Source: Pseudomonas sp. NBRC 111124 (GTDB taxonomy: Bacteria; Pseudomonadota; Gammaproteobacteria; Pseudomonadales; Pseudomonadaceae). Taken from it: a stretch of DNA of 64,000 bases. The first letter of the stretch is position 1, and each line of letters opens with the position of its first letter. The position numbers were made by a program, and so were the translations under genes. Under the pieces are notes generated by a model. That model did not search any database. It worked only from the letters and a program-made list of their open reading frames with translations, and was not told where the DNA came from. Location of the stretch: NCBI RefSeq assembly GCF_001320245.1, contig NZ_BCBA01000031.1:24993-88992 (forward strand), given 5' to 3'. Shown piece after piece: positions 9,064 to 20,663 of this stretch.

Positions 9064-10761
9064 ATGTCCCAAGAATTCGATTACATCATTGTCGGCGCAG
9101 GCTCCGCCGGTAACACCCTGGCCACCCGCCTGACCGAAGACGCCGGCGTCAGCGTGCTGCTGCTGGAAGCCGGTGGCCCCGACTACCGCTTCGACTTCCG
9201 CACCCAGATGCCAGCCGCCCTGGCCTTCCCGCTGCAGGGCCGCCGCTACAACTGGGCCTACGAGACCGATCCGGAGCCACACATGGACGGCCGCCGCATG
9301 GAATGTGGCCGCGGCAAGGGCCTGGGTGGCTCGTCGCTGATCAACGGCATGTGCTACATCCGCGGCAACGCCATGGACTTCGACGGCTGGGCAGAACTGC
9401 CAGGCCTGGAAGACTGGACCTACCTTGACTGCCTGCCGTACTTCCGCAAAGCCGAAACCCGCGACATCGGCCCGAACGACTACCACGGCGGCGAAGGCCC
9501 GGTCAGCGTGGCCACGCCGAAAGCCGGCAATAACCCGCTGTTCCACGCCATGGTCGAAGCCGGCGTGCAGGCTGGTTACCCGCGCACCGAAGACCTCAAC
9601 GGCTACCAGCAGGAAGGCTTCGGCCCGATGGACCGTTCGGTGACCAAGAACGGCCGCCGTTCCAGCACCGCCCGCGGCTACCTGGACCAGGCCAAGAAGC
9701 GCCCGAACCTGACCATCGTCACTCACGCCCTGACTGATCGTGTGCTGTTCGACGGCAAACGTGCCATTGGCGTGACCTACCTGGTCGGCGACAGCGAAGA
9801 GCGCGTCGAAGCCCGTGCCCGCAAGGAAGTGATCGTCAGCTCCGGCGCCATCGCTTCGCCGCAGCTGCTGCAGCGCTCCGGCGTTGGCCCGCGTGCCCTG
9901 CTGGAAAGCCTCGATATCCCGGTCGTGCACGACCTGCCAGGCGTCGGCGAAAACCTGCAGGACCACCTTGAGCTGTACCTGCAGTACGCCTGCACCCAGC
10001 CGGTGTCGCTGTACCCATCGCTGCTGTGGTGGAACCAGCCGGCCATCGGTGCCGAGTGGATGTTCAAGGGTACCGGTATCGGCGCCAGCAACCAGTTCGA
10101 GGCCGGTGGTTTCATTCGCACCCGCCCTGAATTCGAATGGCCGAACATTCAGTACCACTTCCTGCCGGTCGCAATTAACTACAACGGCTCCAACGGCGTG
10201 AAGGAACACGGTTTCCAGGCGCACATGGGCTCCATGCGTTCGCCAAGCCGTGGCCGCATCCAGGCCAAGTCGAAGGACCCGCGCCAGCACCCGAGCATCC
10301 TGTTCAACTACATGGCCACCGAGCAGGACTGGCAGGAATTCCGTGACGGTATCCGCCTGACCCGCGAAATCATGGCCCAGCCAGCGCTGGACCCGTACCG
10401 CGGTCGCGAGATCAGCCCGGGCGAGCACGTGCAAACCGATGAAGAGCTGGACAAGTTCATCCGCGAGCACGCCGAAACCGCCTTCCACCCGTCCTGCTCG
10501 TGCAAGATGGGCACCGACGACATGGCCGTGGTCGATGGCGAAGGCCGCGTGCATGGCATGAAGGGCCTGCGCGTGGTCGATGCGTCGATCATGCCGATCA
10601 TCATCACCGGCAACCTCAACGCCACCACGATCATGATCGCCGAGAAGATCTCGGACAAGATCCGCAACCGCAAGCCGCTGCCGCGCAGCACCGCCAAGTA
10701 CTACAAGGCCAACGGTGCACCGGTGAAGGGCAAGCCGATGCGTGAGGTGAAGCAGGGCTAA
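9064..10761 (+). CDS. betA: Choline dehydrogenase BetA (GMC oxidoreductase)
   Basis: 565 residues, membrane-associated FAD enzyme that oxidises choline to betaine aldehyde, feeding BetB. The Rossmann FAD motif [13 protein letters not shown] is at the N-terminus, the GMC signature [15 protein letters not shown] at about residues 81-95, and the active-site His475 in [11 protein letters not shown]. The C-terminal [13 protein letters not shown] is also conserved. It lies 78 bp after betB with a hairpin between them. A REP pair and a terminator follow. Confidence 0.97.
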   Translation: MSQEFDYIIVGAGSAGNTLATRLTEDAGVSVLLLEAGGPDYRFDFRTQMPAALAFPLQGRRYNWAYETDPEPHMDGRRMECGRGKGLGGSSLINGMCYIRGNAMDFDGWAELPGLEDWTYLDCLPYFRKAETRDIGPNDYHGGEGPVSVATPKAGNNPLFHAMVEAGVQAGYPRTEDLNGYQQEGFGPMDRSVTKNGRRSSTARGYLDQAKKRPNLTIVTHALTDRVLFDGKRAIGVTYLVGDSEERVEARARKEVIVSSGAIASPQLLQRSGVGPRALLESLDIPVVHDLPGVGENLQDHLELYLQYACTQPVSLYPSLLWWNQPAIGAEWMFKGTGIGASNQFEAGGFIRTRPEFEWPNIQYHFLPVAINYNGSNGVKEHGFQAHMGSMRSPSRGRIQAKSKDPRQHPSILFNYMATEQDWQEFRDGIRLTREIMAQPALDPYRGREISPGEHVQTDEELDKFIREHAETAFHPSCSCKMGTDDMAVVDGEGRVHGMKGLRVVDASIMPIIITGNLNATTIMIAEKISDKIRNRKPLPRSTAKYYKANGAPVKGKPMREVKQG

Positions 10762-10770
10762 ACCTGCACC

Positions 10771-10863
10771 GGCCTTTTCGCGGGGCAAGTCGGACCGCCG
10801 CACCGCCGCTCCTACAGGTATCGCATTCCCCTTGTAGGAGCGGGCTTGCCCCGCGAAGAGGCC
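10771..10863. repeat. Inverted pair of REP elements (REPIN-like)
   Basis: Two REP palindromes in opposite orientation lie downstream of betA. The right unit (10830-10863) reads TTGTAGGAGCGGGCTTGCCC then GCGAAGAGGCC; the left unit (10771-10818) is the inverted, less perfect copy (ggccttttcgcggggcaag ... gctcctacagg). The same core occurs at 59423-59519. Confidence 0.85.
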
Positions 10864-10880
10864 CACCCAGGCAGCACATC

Positions 10881-10907
10881 AAAAGGCACCCTCCGCGGTG
10901 CCTTTTG
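10881..10907. terminator. Hairpin terminator after betA
   Basis: AAAAGGCACC pairs with GGTGCCTTTT around CTCCGC; the run of T in the descending arm fits rho-independent termination of the bet operon. Confidence 0.8.
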
Positions 10908-11015
10908 CACATCTGCAGAAACGCTTTACAGCCTGCCAATTCATCGGGTTAGAATCGATTGGCACGCGACTTGCCAGTCAAGCCCCCTTCCCGCGATATC
11001 CCGGAGTACCTGCCT

Positions 11016-12758
11016 TTGGATGCAAGCACCATCAACAGCCTGTTCTTGATCGGCGCATTGCTGGTGGGCGCAAGTATTCTGGTCAGCTCGCTGTCGTCGC
11101 GACTGGGCATCCCTATTCTGGTCATCATCCTCGCCGTCGGCATGGTCGCCGGTGTCGATGGTGGCGGCATCATCTTCAACAACTACCCGACCGCCTACCT
11201 GGTGGGCAACCTGGCATTGGCCGTGATCCTTCTCGACGGCGGCCTGCGCACGCGGGTGGCGAGCTTCCGCGTGGCGCTGTGGCCGGCGCTGTCGCTGGCC
11301 ACTGTCGGCGTGATGATCACCACCGCGCTCACCGGTATGGTCGCCGCCTGGCTGTTCAACCTGAGCCTGATCCAGGGCCTGCTGATCGGCGCCATCGTTG
11401 GTTCCACCGACGCCGCAGCGGTGTTCTCGCTGCTCGGCGGCAAAGGCCTGAACGAGCGGGTTACCGCCACCCTGGAAATCGAATCGGGCAGCAACGACCC
11501 GATGGCGGTGTTCCTCACCGTCACCCTGATCGACATGATCGCCAGCGGCCAGACCGGCCTGCACTGGAGCCTGCTGGGCCACTTGCTGCGCGAGTTCGGT
11601 ATCGGCGGCCTGCTGGGCCTGGGCGGTGGCTGGCTCATGCTGCAGCTGGTCAACCGCATCAACCTGGCCGGCGGCCTGTATCCAATCCTGGTGGTGGCCG
11701 GAGGCCTGGTGGTGTTCTCGCTGACCAACGCCCTGCACGGCAGCGGCTTCCTCGCCGTGTACCTGTGCGGCCTGGTGCTGGGCAACAAGCCGATCCGCAG
11801 CCGTCACGGCATCCTGCACATGCTCGACGGCATGGCCTGGCTGGCGCAGATCGGCATGTTCCTGGTGCTGGGGCTGCTGGTCACGCCCCACGACCTGCTG
11901 CCGATCGCCCTGCCGGCGCTGGGCCTGGCGCTGTGGATGATCCTGGTGGCACGGCCGCTGTCGGTGGTTGCCGCACTGCTGCCGTTCAAGGCCTTCCACG
12001 GCCGCGAAAAGGGCTTCATCTCCTGGGTCGGCCTGCGCGGCGCGGTACCGATCATTCTGGCGGTGTTCCCGCTGATGGCCGGCCTGCCGGACGCCCAGCT
12101 GTTCTTCAACCTGGCGTTCTTCATCGTGTTGGTATCGCTGCTGGTGCAAGGCACCAGCCTGCCGTGGATGGCCAAGCTGCTGAAGGTCACCGTACCGCCA
12201 GACCCGGCACCGATTTCCCGCTCGGCCCTTGAAGTGCACGTTACCAGCGAGTGGGAGCTGTTTGTCTACCGCCTGGGCGCGGAAAAGTGGTGCATCGGCG
12301 CTGCCCTGCGCGAGCTGAAGATGCCCGAAGGCACGCGTATCGCCGCATTGTTCCGCGGCGAGCAACTGCTGCACCCGTCCGGCAGTACGGTGCTTGAAGT
12401 AGGCGACATGCTCTGCGTGATCGGCCACGAACATAACCTGCCGGCACTGGGCAAACTGTTCAGTCAGGCGCCCCAGCGTGGCCTGGACCTGCGCTTCTTC
12501 GGCGACTTCGTGCTCGAAGGCGATGCAGAGCTGGGTGCGGTGGCTGCTCTTTATGGCCTGAAACTGGACGGCCTGGACGCGAAAATGCCACTGGCGCAGT
12601 TCATCCGACAGAAGGTCGGAGGCGCTCCAGTAGTAGGCGACCAGGTCGAATGGCACGGCACGATCTGGACCGTGGCGACCATGGACGGGAACAAGATCCA
12701 GAAAGTCGGCGTCAGATTCCCCGAGGGAACGCGACCCGGACCAGGATTGTTCCTCTAA
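11016..12758 (+). CDS. nhaP2: Potassium/proton antiporter NhaP2 (CvrA-type)
   Basis: 580 residues. About 12-13 membrane segments fill the first 390 residues (CPA1 fold, with [12 protein letters not shown] and the [11 protein letters not shown] motif carrying the conserved ND pair). A cytoplasmic TrkA-C-like region and a CorC-type C-terminal domain (about 405-575) follow. The family exports K+ or other cations in exchange for H+. The start is taken as TTG at 11016 (DASTINSLF follows) because a GGAG lies 9 bp upstream and the resulting length equals the family's; an in-frame start further upstream at 10959 would add 19 residues without a good site. The location beside the betaine genes and a mechanosensitive channel suggests osmotic and ion homeostasis. 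Confidence 0.9.
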   Translation: MDASTINSLFLIGALLVGASILVSSLSSRLGIPILVIILAVGMVAGVDGGGIIFNNYPTAYLVGNLALAVILLDGGLRTRVASFRVALWPALSLATVGVMITTALTGMVAAWLFNLSLIQGLLIGAIVGSTDAAAVFSLLGGKGLNERVTATLEIESGSNDPMAVFLTVTLIDMIASGQTGLHWSLLGHLLREFGIGGLLGLGGGWLMLQLVNRINLAGGLYPILVVAGGLVVFSLTNALHGSGFLAVYLCGLVLGNKPIRSRHGILHMLDGMAWLAQIGMFLVLGLLVTPHDLLPIALPALGLALWMILVARPLSVVAALLPFKAFHGREKGFISWVGLRGAVPIILAVFPLMAGLPDAQLFFNLAFFIVLVSLLVQGTSLPWMAKLLKVTVPPDPAPISRSALEVHVTSEWELFVYRLGAEKWCIGAALRELKMPEGTRIAALFRGEQLLHPSGSTVLEVGDMLCVIGHEHNLPALGKLFSQAPQRGLDLRFFGDFVLEGDAELGAVAALYGLKLDGLDAKMPLAQFIRQKVGGAPVVGDQVEWHGTIWTVATMDGNKIQKVGVRFPEGTRPGPGLFL

Positions 12759-12793
12759 ACTCCGTCTCTGCCTGATCCACAAGTAGTCTGCCT

Positions 12794-15700
12794 ATGTCCC
12801 TGCGCGTGTACCTTCGCACAGCCCTGCTCGGGTTGTGCCTGTCCCTTTCTGTCGCGGCCAACGCGGCAGAAGCCCCGACCACTGCCAGCATCCAGAACAG
12901 CCTCGACAAGATCGCCGAGCGCAAGCTGCCCGAAGCCGACCAGAAGGCCCTGCAGCAGGTGCTCGAGCAGACCTTGACCTTGCTCAACAGCAAGGAAGAC
13001 AGCGAGAAGAAGCTGGCCGCGCTCAAGCAGCAGCTGGCCAGCGCCCCCAAGGAAACCAGCGACAGTCAGAAAGAACTGGCCAGGCTCAAGGAAAGCAAGG
13101 CGCAGCCGGTCGCCCAGCGCTATGCCAGCCTGACCGTGCCGCAGCTCGAGCAGATGCTCAGTGAGCGCAATACCCAGCAGGGCGAGCTGCAGAAGGCGCT
13201 GTCCGAAGCCAATAGCCTGATCATCAACTCGCAGACCCGCCCCGAGCGCGCCCAGGCCGAGATCAGCAACAACCAGACACGCACCCAGCAGATCAACAGC
13301 AGCCTAAAAAGCGGCAAGGACGGTGGCAAGCCGATCAACGCCGACCAGCGCAACCAGCTCAATGCCGAACTGGCCTCGCTCAACGCGCTGACCCTGCTGC
13401 GCCGCCAGGAACTGGCCGGCAACGGCCTGCTGCAAGACCTCGGCAACGCCCGCCACGACCTGCTGATCGAACGTGCCGCGCGCCTGGAGCAGGAAATCCA
13501 GGACCTGCAGACGCTGATCAACGAAAAGCGCCTGGCCCAGTCCCAGCAAACCGTCACCCAGCAGTCGATCGAAGCGCAGAAGGCCGGCGGCAGCAGCCTG
13601 CTGGCCACCGAGAGTGCGGCCAACCTCAAGCTCTCCGACTACCTGCTGAAAAGCACCGACCGCCTCAACGAACTGACCCAGCAGAACCTGCGCACCAAGC
13701 AACAGCTCGATAGCCTGACCCAGGCCGACCAGGCGCTGGATGAGCAGATCAACGTGCTCAAGGGCAGCTTGTTGCTGTCGAAGATCCTCTACAAGCAGAA
13801 ACAGGCACTGCCGCACCTGAAGCTCGACCGCGACCTGGCCGACCAGATCGCTGACATCCGCCTGTACCAGTTCGAGATCAACCAACAGCGCGAGCAGATG
13901 AGCAACCCGGTGACCTACGTCGACAAGCTGCTGGCCAACCAGCCGCAGGAAGACGTCACACCGCAGCTGCGCAAGGCTTTGCTGGAAGTGGCGATCACCC
14001 GCAGCGACCTGCTCGAACGCCTGAACCGCGAACTGTCGGCACTGCTCAACGAATCGATCACCCTGCAGCTCAACCAGAAGCAGCTGCTGGGCACCGCCCA
14101 GGGCCTGCGCAACACCCTCGACGAGCAGATGTTCTGGATCCCCAGCAACAAGCCGCTGGACTGGGACTGGTTGCGCCTGGTGCCGGAGCGCTTCCCCGAA
14201 CAGGTCGCCAGCCTGCCCTGGGGCTCGGGCATCAAGGAGCTGGCTGACGGTCTGAGCCAACGGCCGCTGCTGTTCCTGCCCCTGCTGCTGGCGATCGGTG
14301 GCTTGCTGTGGCGGCGCAAGTACCTGTACCAGCGGCTGGGCAAGGTGCACCAGGACATCGGCCACTTCCGCCGTGACAGCCAGTGGCACACGCCCCAGGC
14401 CATCCTGATCAACATCCTCCTGGCGATGCCGGTGAGCCTGGGGCTGGCGCTGTGCAGCTATGCCCTGCAGATCGACGCTCGCGGGCAGAACGCCAACCTC
14501 GGCGCGGCATTGTGGCAGCTGGCCCAGGCCTGGCTGGTGTTCTATACCGCTTACCGCATCCTTGCCCCCGGCGGCGTGGCGGAAATCCACTTCCGTTGGC
14601 ACAAGCCGCAGGTCGAGTTCTTGCGGGGCTGGGTACGTCGGCTGGGTACCGTGGTGCTGGCGCTGGTCGGCGTGGTGGCCGTCGCCGAGCACCAGCCTTC
14701 GTCGCTGGCCGACGACGTGCTCGGTATCGGTGTGGTGCTGACCTGCTACGCGCTGATGGCCTGGCTGCTCAGCCGCCTGCTGCTGAGCAGCCCGGCGCAC
14801 CGCGACACCTCGCTGTTTCGCAAGGCCGTCGGGGTGGCCTTCACCGCCCTGCCGATCGCGCTGTTCGTAGCCGTATGCTTCGGCTACTACTACACCGCGC
14901 TGAAGCTTACCGACCGGCTGATCTACACTCTCTACCTGCTGCTGTTCTGGCTGGTGATCGAGGCCGCCTTTGTCCGTGGACTGTCAGTGGCGGCGCGGCG
15001 CCTGGCTTACCAACGCGCGCTGAGCAAGCGCCAGGCCGCCAAGGAAGGGCTGGATGGCGAAGTCATCACCGAAGAGCCGACCCTGGACATCGAACAGGTG
15101 AACCAGCAGTCGCTGCGCCTGATCCGCCTGGCCCTGCTCGGCGGCTTCATCGCCGGCCTGTACTGGGTCTGGTCGGACCTGATCTCGGTGTTCGCCTACC
15201 TCAACAACTTTGTCCTGTACGAGTACACCAGCGGCACCGGTGCCGCTGCCAGCATGGTGCCGATCAGCCTCGGCGACCTGCTCGGCGCGCTGGTGATCGT
15301 CGGCATCACCTTCGCCCTGGCCGGCAACTTGCCAGGCCTGCTTGAAGTGCTGGTGCTGTCGCGCCTGAACCTGGCACAAGGCAGCGCCTACGCCACCACC
15401 ACGCTGCTGTCGTACACCATCGTCGGTGTCGGCATCGTCAGCACCCTGTCGACCCTCGGGGTCAGCTGGGACAAGCTGCAGTGGCTGGTAGCAGCGTTGT
15501 CGGTGGGCCTGGGCTTCGGCATGCAGGAGATCTTCGCCAACTTCATCTCCGGCATCATGATCCTGTTCGAGCGCCCGGTGCGGATCGGCGACACCATCAC
15601 CATCGGCAACCTTTCCGGTACGGTGAGCAAGATCCGCATCCGCGCCACCACCATCACCGACTTCGACCGCAAGGACATCATCGTCCCCAACAAGACCTTC

Positions 15701-16102
15701 ATCACCGGCCAGCTGATCAACTGGTCGCTGACCGACACGGTTACCCGGGTGACGCTGAAGCTGGGCATCGACTACGGCTCCGACCTTGACCTGGTGCGCG
15801 ACCTGCTGCTCAAGGGCGCCCACGAGAACCCGCGGGTACTCAAGGACCCGGAACCGATCGTGTACTTCCTCAACTTCGGCGAGAGCTCGCTGGACCACGA
15901 GCTGCGCATGCATGTGCGTGACCTGGGCGACCGCAACCCGACGCTGGACGAGATCAACCGCTACATCAACCGCGAGTTCAAGGCCCACAACATCAAGATC
16001 TCGGTACGCCAGGTCGAGGTGTTCCTGATGGATCCGAAAGGCGGCAAGCAGCAGCTGATTCCGATGGAGCAACCTAAACCGGATGGCACTGCTTCGGCCT
16101 GA
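12794..16102 (+). CDS. mscK: MscK/KefA-type mechanosensitive channel
   Basis: 1102 residues. A signal peptide (about 1-24, ending VAANA) is followed by a large periplasmic coiled-coil domain rich in Gln, Leu and Lys (about 30-480), about ten membrane segments (490-900) and an MscS pore and beta domain at the C-terminus, with the pore helix and GLGFGMQEIFANFISG followed by FERPVRIGDTITIG. This is the MscK/KefA architecture. Such channels open under membrane tension, in MscK also gated by external K+. It starts 35 bp after nhaP2, so both are likely co-transcribed. Confidence 0.93.
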   Translation: MSLRVYLRTALLGLCLSLSVAANAAEAPTTASIQNSLDKIAERKLPEADQKALQQVLEQTLTLLNSKEDSEKKLAALKQQLASAPKETSDSQKELARLKESKAQPVAQRYASLTVPQLEQMLSERNTQQGELQKALSEANSLIINSQTRPERAQAEISNNQTRTQQINSSLKSGKDGGKPINADQRNQLNAELASLNALTLLRRQELAGNGLLQDLGNARHDLLIERAARLEQEIQDLQTLINEKRLAQSQQTVTQQSIEAQKAGGSSLLATESAANLKLSDYLLKSTDRLNELTQQNLRTKQQLDSLTQADQALDEQINVLKGSLLLSKILYKQKQALPHLKLDRDLADQIADIRLYQFEINQQREQMSNPVTYVDKLLANQPQEDVTPQLRKALLEVAITRSDLLERLNRELSALLNESITLQLNQKQLLGTAQGLRNTLDEQMFWIPSNKPLDWDWLRLVPERFPEQVASLPWGSGIKELADGLSQRPLLFLPLLLAIGGLLWRRKYLYQRLGKVHQDIGHFRRDSQWHTPQAILINILLAMPVSLGLALCSYALQIDARGQNANLGAALWQLAQAWLVFYTAYRILAPGGVAEIHFRWHKPQVEFLRGWVRRLGTVVLALVGVVAVAEHQPSSLADDVLGIGVVLTCYALMAWLLSRLLLSSPAHRDTSLFRKAVGVAFTALPIALFVAVCFGYYYTALKLTDRLIYTLYLLLFWLVIEAAFVRGLSVAARRLAYQRALSKRQAAKEGLDGEVITEEPTLDIEQVNQQSLRLIRLALLGGFIAGLYWVWSDLISVFAYLNNFVLYEYTSGTGAAASMVPISLGDLLGALVIVGITFALAGNLPGLLEVLVLSRLNLAQGSAYATTTLLSYTIVGVGIVSTLSTLGVSWDKLQWLVAALSVGLGFGMQEIFANFISGIMILFERPVRIGDTITIGNLSGTVSKIRIRATTITDFDRKDIIVPNKTFITGQLINWSLTDTVTRVTLKLGIDYGSDLDLVRDLLLKGAHENPRVLKDPEPIVYFLNFGESSLDHELRMHVRDLGDRNPTLDEINRYINREFKAHNIKISVRQVEVFLMDPKGGKQQLIPMEQPKPDGTASA

Positions 16103-17608
<1,506 letters not shown>

Positions 17609-17624
17609 TCTTCAAGGAACCGAC

Positions 17625-18059
17625 ATGTCCGATCCACTGGTAATCCCTTGCCCACACTGCAACGGCCTCAACCGCCTGCCGGCAGAGCGCCTGGGTGATG
17701 CCCCTAAATGCGGCCGCTGCAAAAAGGACGTGTTGCTCAGCACGCCATTCGAGCTCAGCGAGGCCAACTATGCCAGCCAGATCAAGGGCGATCTGCCGCT
17801 GCTGATCGATGTCTGGGCCGACTGGTGCGGCCCCTGCAAATCCTTTGCCCCGACCTTCGAACAGGCCGCCCGCCAACTCAGCGGCCGCTGCCGCCTGGCC
17901 AAGCTCGACAGCGAAGCCAACCGCAACCTGGCCGGGCAACTGGGCATCCGCTCGATTCCTAGCTTGATCCTGTTCAAGAACGGCCGCGAAATTAGCCGCC
18001 AGGCTGGAGCGTTTCCACTGCAGTCGTTGCTGGAGTGGGTGCGTAGCCAAGGGGTCTAG
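17625..18059 (+). CDS. trxC: Thioredoxin TrxC (thioredoxin 2)
   Basis: 144 residues. An N-terminal zinc ribbon (Cys9, Cys12, Cys29, Cys32) precedes a thioredoxin domain with the redox-active WCGPC (Cys68 and Cys71) and cis-Pro in RSIPSL. The zinc ribbon separates TrxC from TrxA. The ATG at 17625 with AAGGA upstream gives the usual start MSDPLVIPCPHC. It lies 16 bp after selO and may be co-transcribed with it. It ends 3 bp before the convergent higA gene. Confidence 0.96.
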   Translation: MSDPLVIPCPHCNGLNRLPAERLGDAPKCGRCKKDVLLSTPFELSEANYASQIKGDLPLLIDVWADWCGPCKSFAPTFEQAARQLSGRCRLAKLDSEANRNLAGQLGIRSIPSLILFKNGREISRQAGAFPLQSLLEWVRSQGV

Positions 18060-18062
18060 TTT

Positions 18063-18419
18063 TCAAACGCCTGCCAATAGGGACTCGTAGGGAATGCGCA
18101 GACCATCATGCAGGCGCTTGATCATGGAAAGGCTTAGCCCGCGCTTTCCATTAAGAACTTCCGAGACCCGCCCGCTCGGACCGATGAAGGGTTCAAGATC
18201 TCGTGCCGTAAGCCCCTGTTGATCCATACAAAATTTGATGGCTTCAATCGGGTTTGCAGGATGAATCGGATAGTGCTGGTTTTCGTACACCTCGATCAGT
18301 GTCACCAGCACTTCCATTTCATCAGCTTCTGGCGTACCAGCTTGTGCCTGGAAAATAGCTTCTAGTCGCTGAAAGGCCGCTCGAAGATCGTCATCATTGC
18401 GGATTGGCTTAATATTCAC
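18063..18419 (-). CDS. higA: HigA-type antitoxin, XRE helix-turn-helix
   Basis: 118 residues from a GTG start. The first 60 residues form an acidic helical region, and the C-terminal half is an XRE helix-turn-helix (GLTARDLEPFIGPSGRVSEVL then NGKRGLSLSMIKRLHDGL). HigA neutralises the HigB toxin and represses the operon. The GTG at 18419 has GGAG 7 bp upstream and overlaps the toxin gene by 11 bp, which favours translational coupling; an in-frame ATG at 18446 is possible but has no such site. Toxin-first order is typical of hig loci. Confidence 0.9.
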   Translation of the reverse strand: MNIKPIRNDDDLRAAFQRLEAIFQAQAGTPEADEMEVLVTLIEVYENQHYPIHPANPIEAIKFCMDQQGLTARDLEPFIGPSGRVSEVLNGKRGLSLSMIKRLHDGLRIPYESLLAGV

Positions 18420-18717
18420 AGATTGTCTCCACGTCAATCTCGTCATAGCGCCTGTGCGTGCCGACGAATTTCACCCAGGCAATACCGGCTCGATACTGCA
18501 TTTCGACCACAAGCCGGTACTTGTTACCTCCGATGTTAAAGACCACGCGGTTGTTGCCACATATGCTGGCGTTGCCAATCTGATCCTTTACATCTTGAGG
18601 CGTTCGCCAGATGGCCTTGATGGCCATATCGTGCCAGCTTTGCAAGGGCGCCTTGGCATCTTCATACCCGGGTAATTCCCAGAACTTCACCAAGGTGCTT
18701 TTGGCAATGACGCGCAT
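18409..18717 (-). CDS. higB: HigB family toxin (RelE/HigB mRNA interferase)
   Basis: 102 residues, starting MRVIAKSTLVKFW. The HigB-type core is clear: NNRVVFNIGGNKYRLV followed by WVKFVGTHRRYDEID. HigB toxins cut mRNA on the ribosome. A longer in-frame start at 18771 would cross the probable operator, so the ATG at 18717 is preferred. Located between the lone parA gene and trxC. Activity is inferred from family only. Confidence 0.9.
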   Translation of the reverse strand: MRVIAKSTLVKFWELPGYEDAKAPLQSWHDMAIKAIWRTPQDVKDQIGNASICGNNRVVFNIGGNKYRLVVEMQYRAGIAWVKFVGTHRRYDEIDVETICEY

Positions 18718-18720
18718 GCA

Positions 18721-18750
18721 AGCATATCTCCCGTTTTGGGAGATTATGCT
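18721..18750. promoter_or_regulatory. Probable HigA operator upstream of higB
   Basis: AGCATA-TCTCCC and GGGAGATTATGCT form a near-perfect inverted repeat around GTTTT, with one extra base in one arm. It ends 4 bp before the higB ATG. On the minus strand it contains CATAAT, which could be the -10 box, so HigA binding would block the promoter. Confidence 0.7.
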
Positions 18751-18788
18751 CGGGGCCCGCGTATCGCGCAAGGGATTGAGTGTAACGC

Positions 18789-19562
18789 TTACTCGCAGCG
18801 CTCGAGCAAATCGTGCAACTCGACAAATTGCTGTGTCAGCTTGTGCCGCGGCTCCAGGTGAATCAAAGGCAGGCTTGCATGGTGCGATTCGCGCATCTTC
18901 ACCGAGCTGCCCAGGTACACCGGCAGCACCGGCAGCCCTTCAGCCAGCAATTCGTCGAGCATCTGCTGCGGCAAGCTGGCACGGGACTGGAACTGATTGA
19001 CCACGATGCCTTCGACCACCAGGTCTTCGTTGTGGTCGTCCTTGAGCTCATCGATCTCGGCCAGCAGGCCGTACAGCGCCTGACGCGAAAAACTGTCGCA
19101 GTCGAAGGGGATCAGTACGCGATCAGCGGCAATCAACGCCGAAACCGCGTAGAAATTGAGCGCCGGTGGCGTGTCGATGTAGATCCGCTCGTAGTCCTCG
19201 TCCAGCTCGTCGAGCAACTTACGCAGCTTGTTGATCTTGTGCTTGGCTTCCAGCTTGGGTTGCAGGTCGGCCAGCTCCGCCGTGGCGGTGACCACATGCA
19301 GGTTGTCGAACGGGGTTTCGTAGATATCAACCTTGTTCTTCTTGTTGAACGGCCCGCTGGACAGGCTCTGCTTGAAGAAGTCAGCAATCCCCATCGGGAT
19401 ATCGTCGCCGGTCAGGCCGGTCAGGTACTGGGTCGAGTTGGCCTGGGCATCCAGGTCGATCAGCAAGGTCCGATAACCTTCGCTAGCGCTCACTGCCGCC
19501 AGGTTGCAAGCAATGCTCGACTTGCCCACGCCACCTTTCTGATTGAACACCACGCGCCGCAT
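18789..19562 (-). CDS. Lone ParA-family ATPase
   Basis: 257 residues. The deviant Walker A KGGVGKSS is at residues 9-16, followed by [10 protein letters not shown] (Walker A') and [10 protein letters not shown] (Walker B). This is the ParA/Soj/MinD-like fold used to segregate or position cargo. The start at 19562 gives [11 protein letters not shown], without an N-terminal DNA-binding domain. No ParB-like gene or parS-like repeat is seen nearby, so it is not a standard partition cassette; its cargo is unknown. Just upstream of higBA on the same strand, with 71 bp between. Confidence 0.85.
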   Translation of the reverse strand: MRRVVFNQKGGVGKSSIACNLAAVSASEGYRTLLIDLDAQANSTQYLTGLTGDDIPMGIADFFKQSLSSGPFNKKNKVDIYETPFDNLHVVTATAELADLQPKLEAKHKINKLRKLLDELDEDYERIYIDTPPALNFYAVSALIAADRVLIPFDCDSFSRQALYGLLAEIDELKDDHNEDLVVEGIVVNQFQSRASLPQQMLDELLAEGLPVLPVYLGSSVKMRESHHASLPLIHLEPRHKLTQQFVELHDLLERCE

Positions 19563-19656
19563 GATTGACCTCCGTGTATCAACGAATGCCCGAGTATGTG
19601 GCGGCGCAGCGGCAATGACCAGTGCCATTTGCCCATTCGCAGGCGAGCCCGGAACA

Positions 19657-20556
19657 TCACCCCTGGCCTGCCATCAGCCCGGTCAGCAACTCGGCAAACG
19701 CCCGGGCCATCGCTGAACTCCCACGCTCGCGCTGCACCAGCCACACGGCCGACATCGCCCCTTCATCCAGCAGCGTGCGGTACACCACGCCTTCGATGCG
19801 CATGCGCTGGAACGACGCCGGTAGCACCGAGATCCCAAGCCCCGCCGACACCAGGCCGATGATGGTCATCGCCTCTCCCGCCTCTTGGGCGAAATGCGGG
19901 CTGAACCCGGCCTGACGCGCCAAGCTCAACAATTGCGCATGCAACCCGCTGCCATAGCTGCGCGGGAAGAACACGAACGGTTCATGGGCCAGGGCAGCCA
20001 TGTACACGCCCTGTTCCGTGCCTTCGGCCAACGGGTGCGAGGCATTGATCACTGCTACCAGCGGCTCGCGGAACAGCTCGGTGGCCACCAGGCCTTCCGG
20101 CAACGGCATCGGCCGCATCAGCCCGACCTCGATGGATTCGTCGAACACCCCTTCGGCGACATCCCGGCTGCTCATTTCCTTGAGGTTCAGGTGCACGGCG
20201 GGGAAGCGCTGACGAAAGGCATGAATGGCCTTTGGGATCTTCGACGTGAATGGCGCCGACGAGGTGAAACCGATTTTCATCTCGCCCAGTTCGCCCAACT
20301 GCGCGCGCCGGGCCACATCGGCCGCCTTCTCCACCTGCGCCAGCACTTGGCGTGCCTCTTCGAGGAACAGCCGGCCAGCCTCGCTCAGCTCGACCCGACG
20401 ATTGGTCCGCTCGAACAGGCGAGCGCCCAGCTCCTGCTCCAATGCCTGGATCTGCTGGCTCAATGGCGGCTGGGAAATGCCCAGTTGCTGGGCCGCGCGG
20501 CCGAAGTGCAGCTCCTCGGCAACGGCGATGAAGTAACGCAGATGGCGCAGTTCCAT
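19657..20556 (-). CDS. LysR family transcriptional regulator
   Basis: 299 residues. The N-terminal winged helix-turn-helix is typical ([19 protein letters not shown] then [20 protein letters not shown]), with a periplasmic-binding-protein-like effector domain after residue 90. Divergent from an MFS transporter gene, which is its probable target. The start at 20556 gives the usual MELRHLRYF; an ATG four codons upstream is also possible. Effector unknown. Confidence 0.93.
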   Translation of the reverse strand: MELRHLRYFIAVAEELHFGRAAQQLGISQPPLSQQIQALEQELGARLFERTNRRVELSEAGRLFLEEARQVLAQVEKAADVARRAQLGELGEMKIGFTSSAPFTSKIPKAIHAFRQRFPAVHLNLKEMSSRDVAEGVFDESIEVGLMRPMPLPEGLVATELFREPLVAVINASHPLAEGTEQGVYMAALAHEPFVFFPRSYGSGLHAQLLSLARQAGFSPHFAQEAGEAMTIIGLVSAGLGISVLPASFQRMRIEGVVYRTLLDEGAMSAVWLVQRERGSSAMARAFAELLTGLMAGQG

Positions 20557-20569
20557 TATCGGCTCCAAT

Positions 20570-20600
20570 TAGGTCGTAGAACATCTCAAATAGGTCGAAC
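20570..20600. promoter_or_regulatory. Direct repeats in LysR/MFS divergent promoter
   Basis: TAGGTCG occurs at 20570-20576 and 20591-20597, exactly 21 bp apart (two helical turns), each followed by GAAC-like bases. The location between a LysR gene and its divergent partner suggests paired subunit-binding sites; this is inference. Confidence 0.5.
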
Positions 20601-20663
20601 AATATATTGGATCTAATCATTAGCCAGCTATATGCTTTTTTCATTGCGCCAGAGGTACCGTCC

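Noticed and set aside
7396..10866. Open frame of over 1100 codons on the minus strand across betB-betA
   Set aside because: It is the mirror of two unmistakable enzymes in GC3-rich DNA; its translation is His/Val/Gly-rich with no domain and no ribosome site.
18060..19656. Plasmid-type partition cassette with ParA and toxin-antitoxin
   Set aside because: No ParB, replication gene or iterons are present; kept only as a lone ParA next to higBA.
20607..20663. Upstream ATG for the MFS transporter
   Set aside because: No ribosome site and overlap with the regulatory region; GTG at 20664 is better, though not certain.
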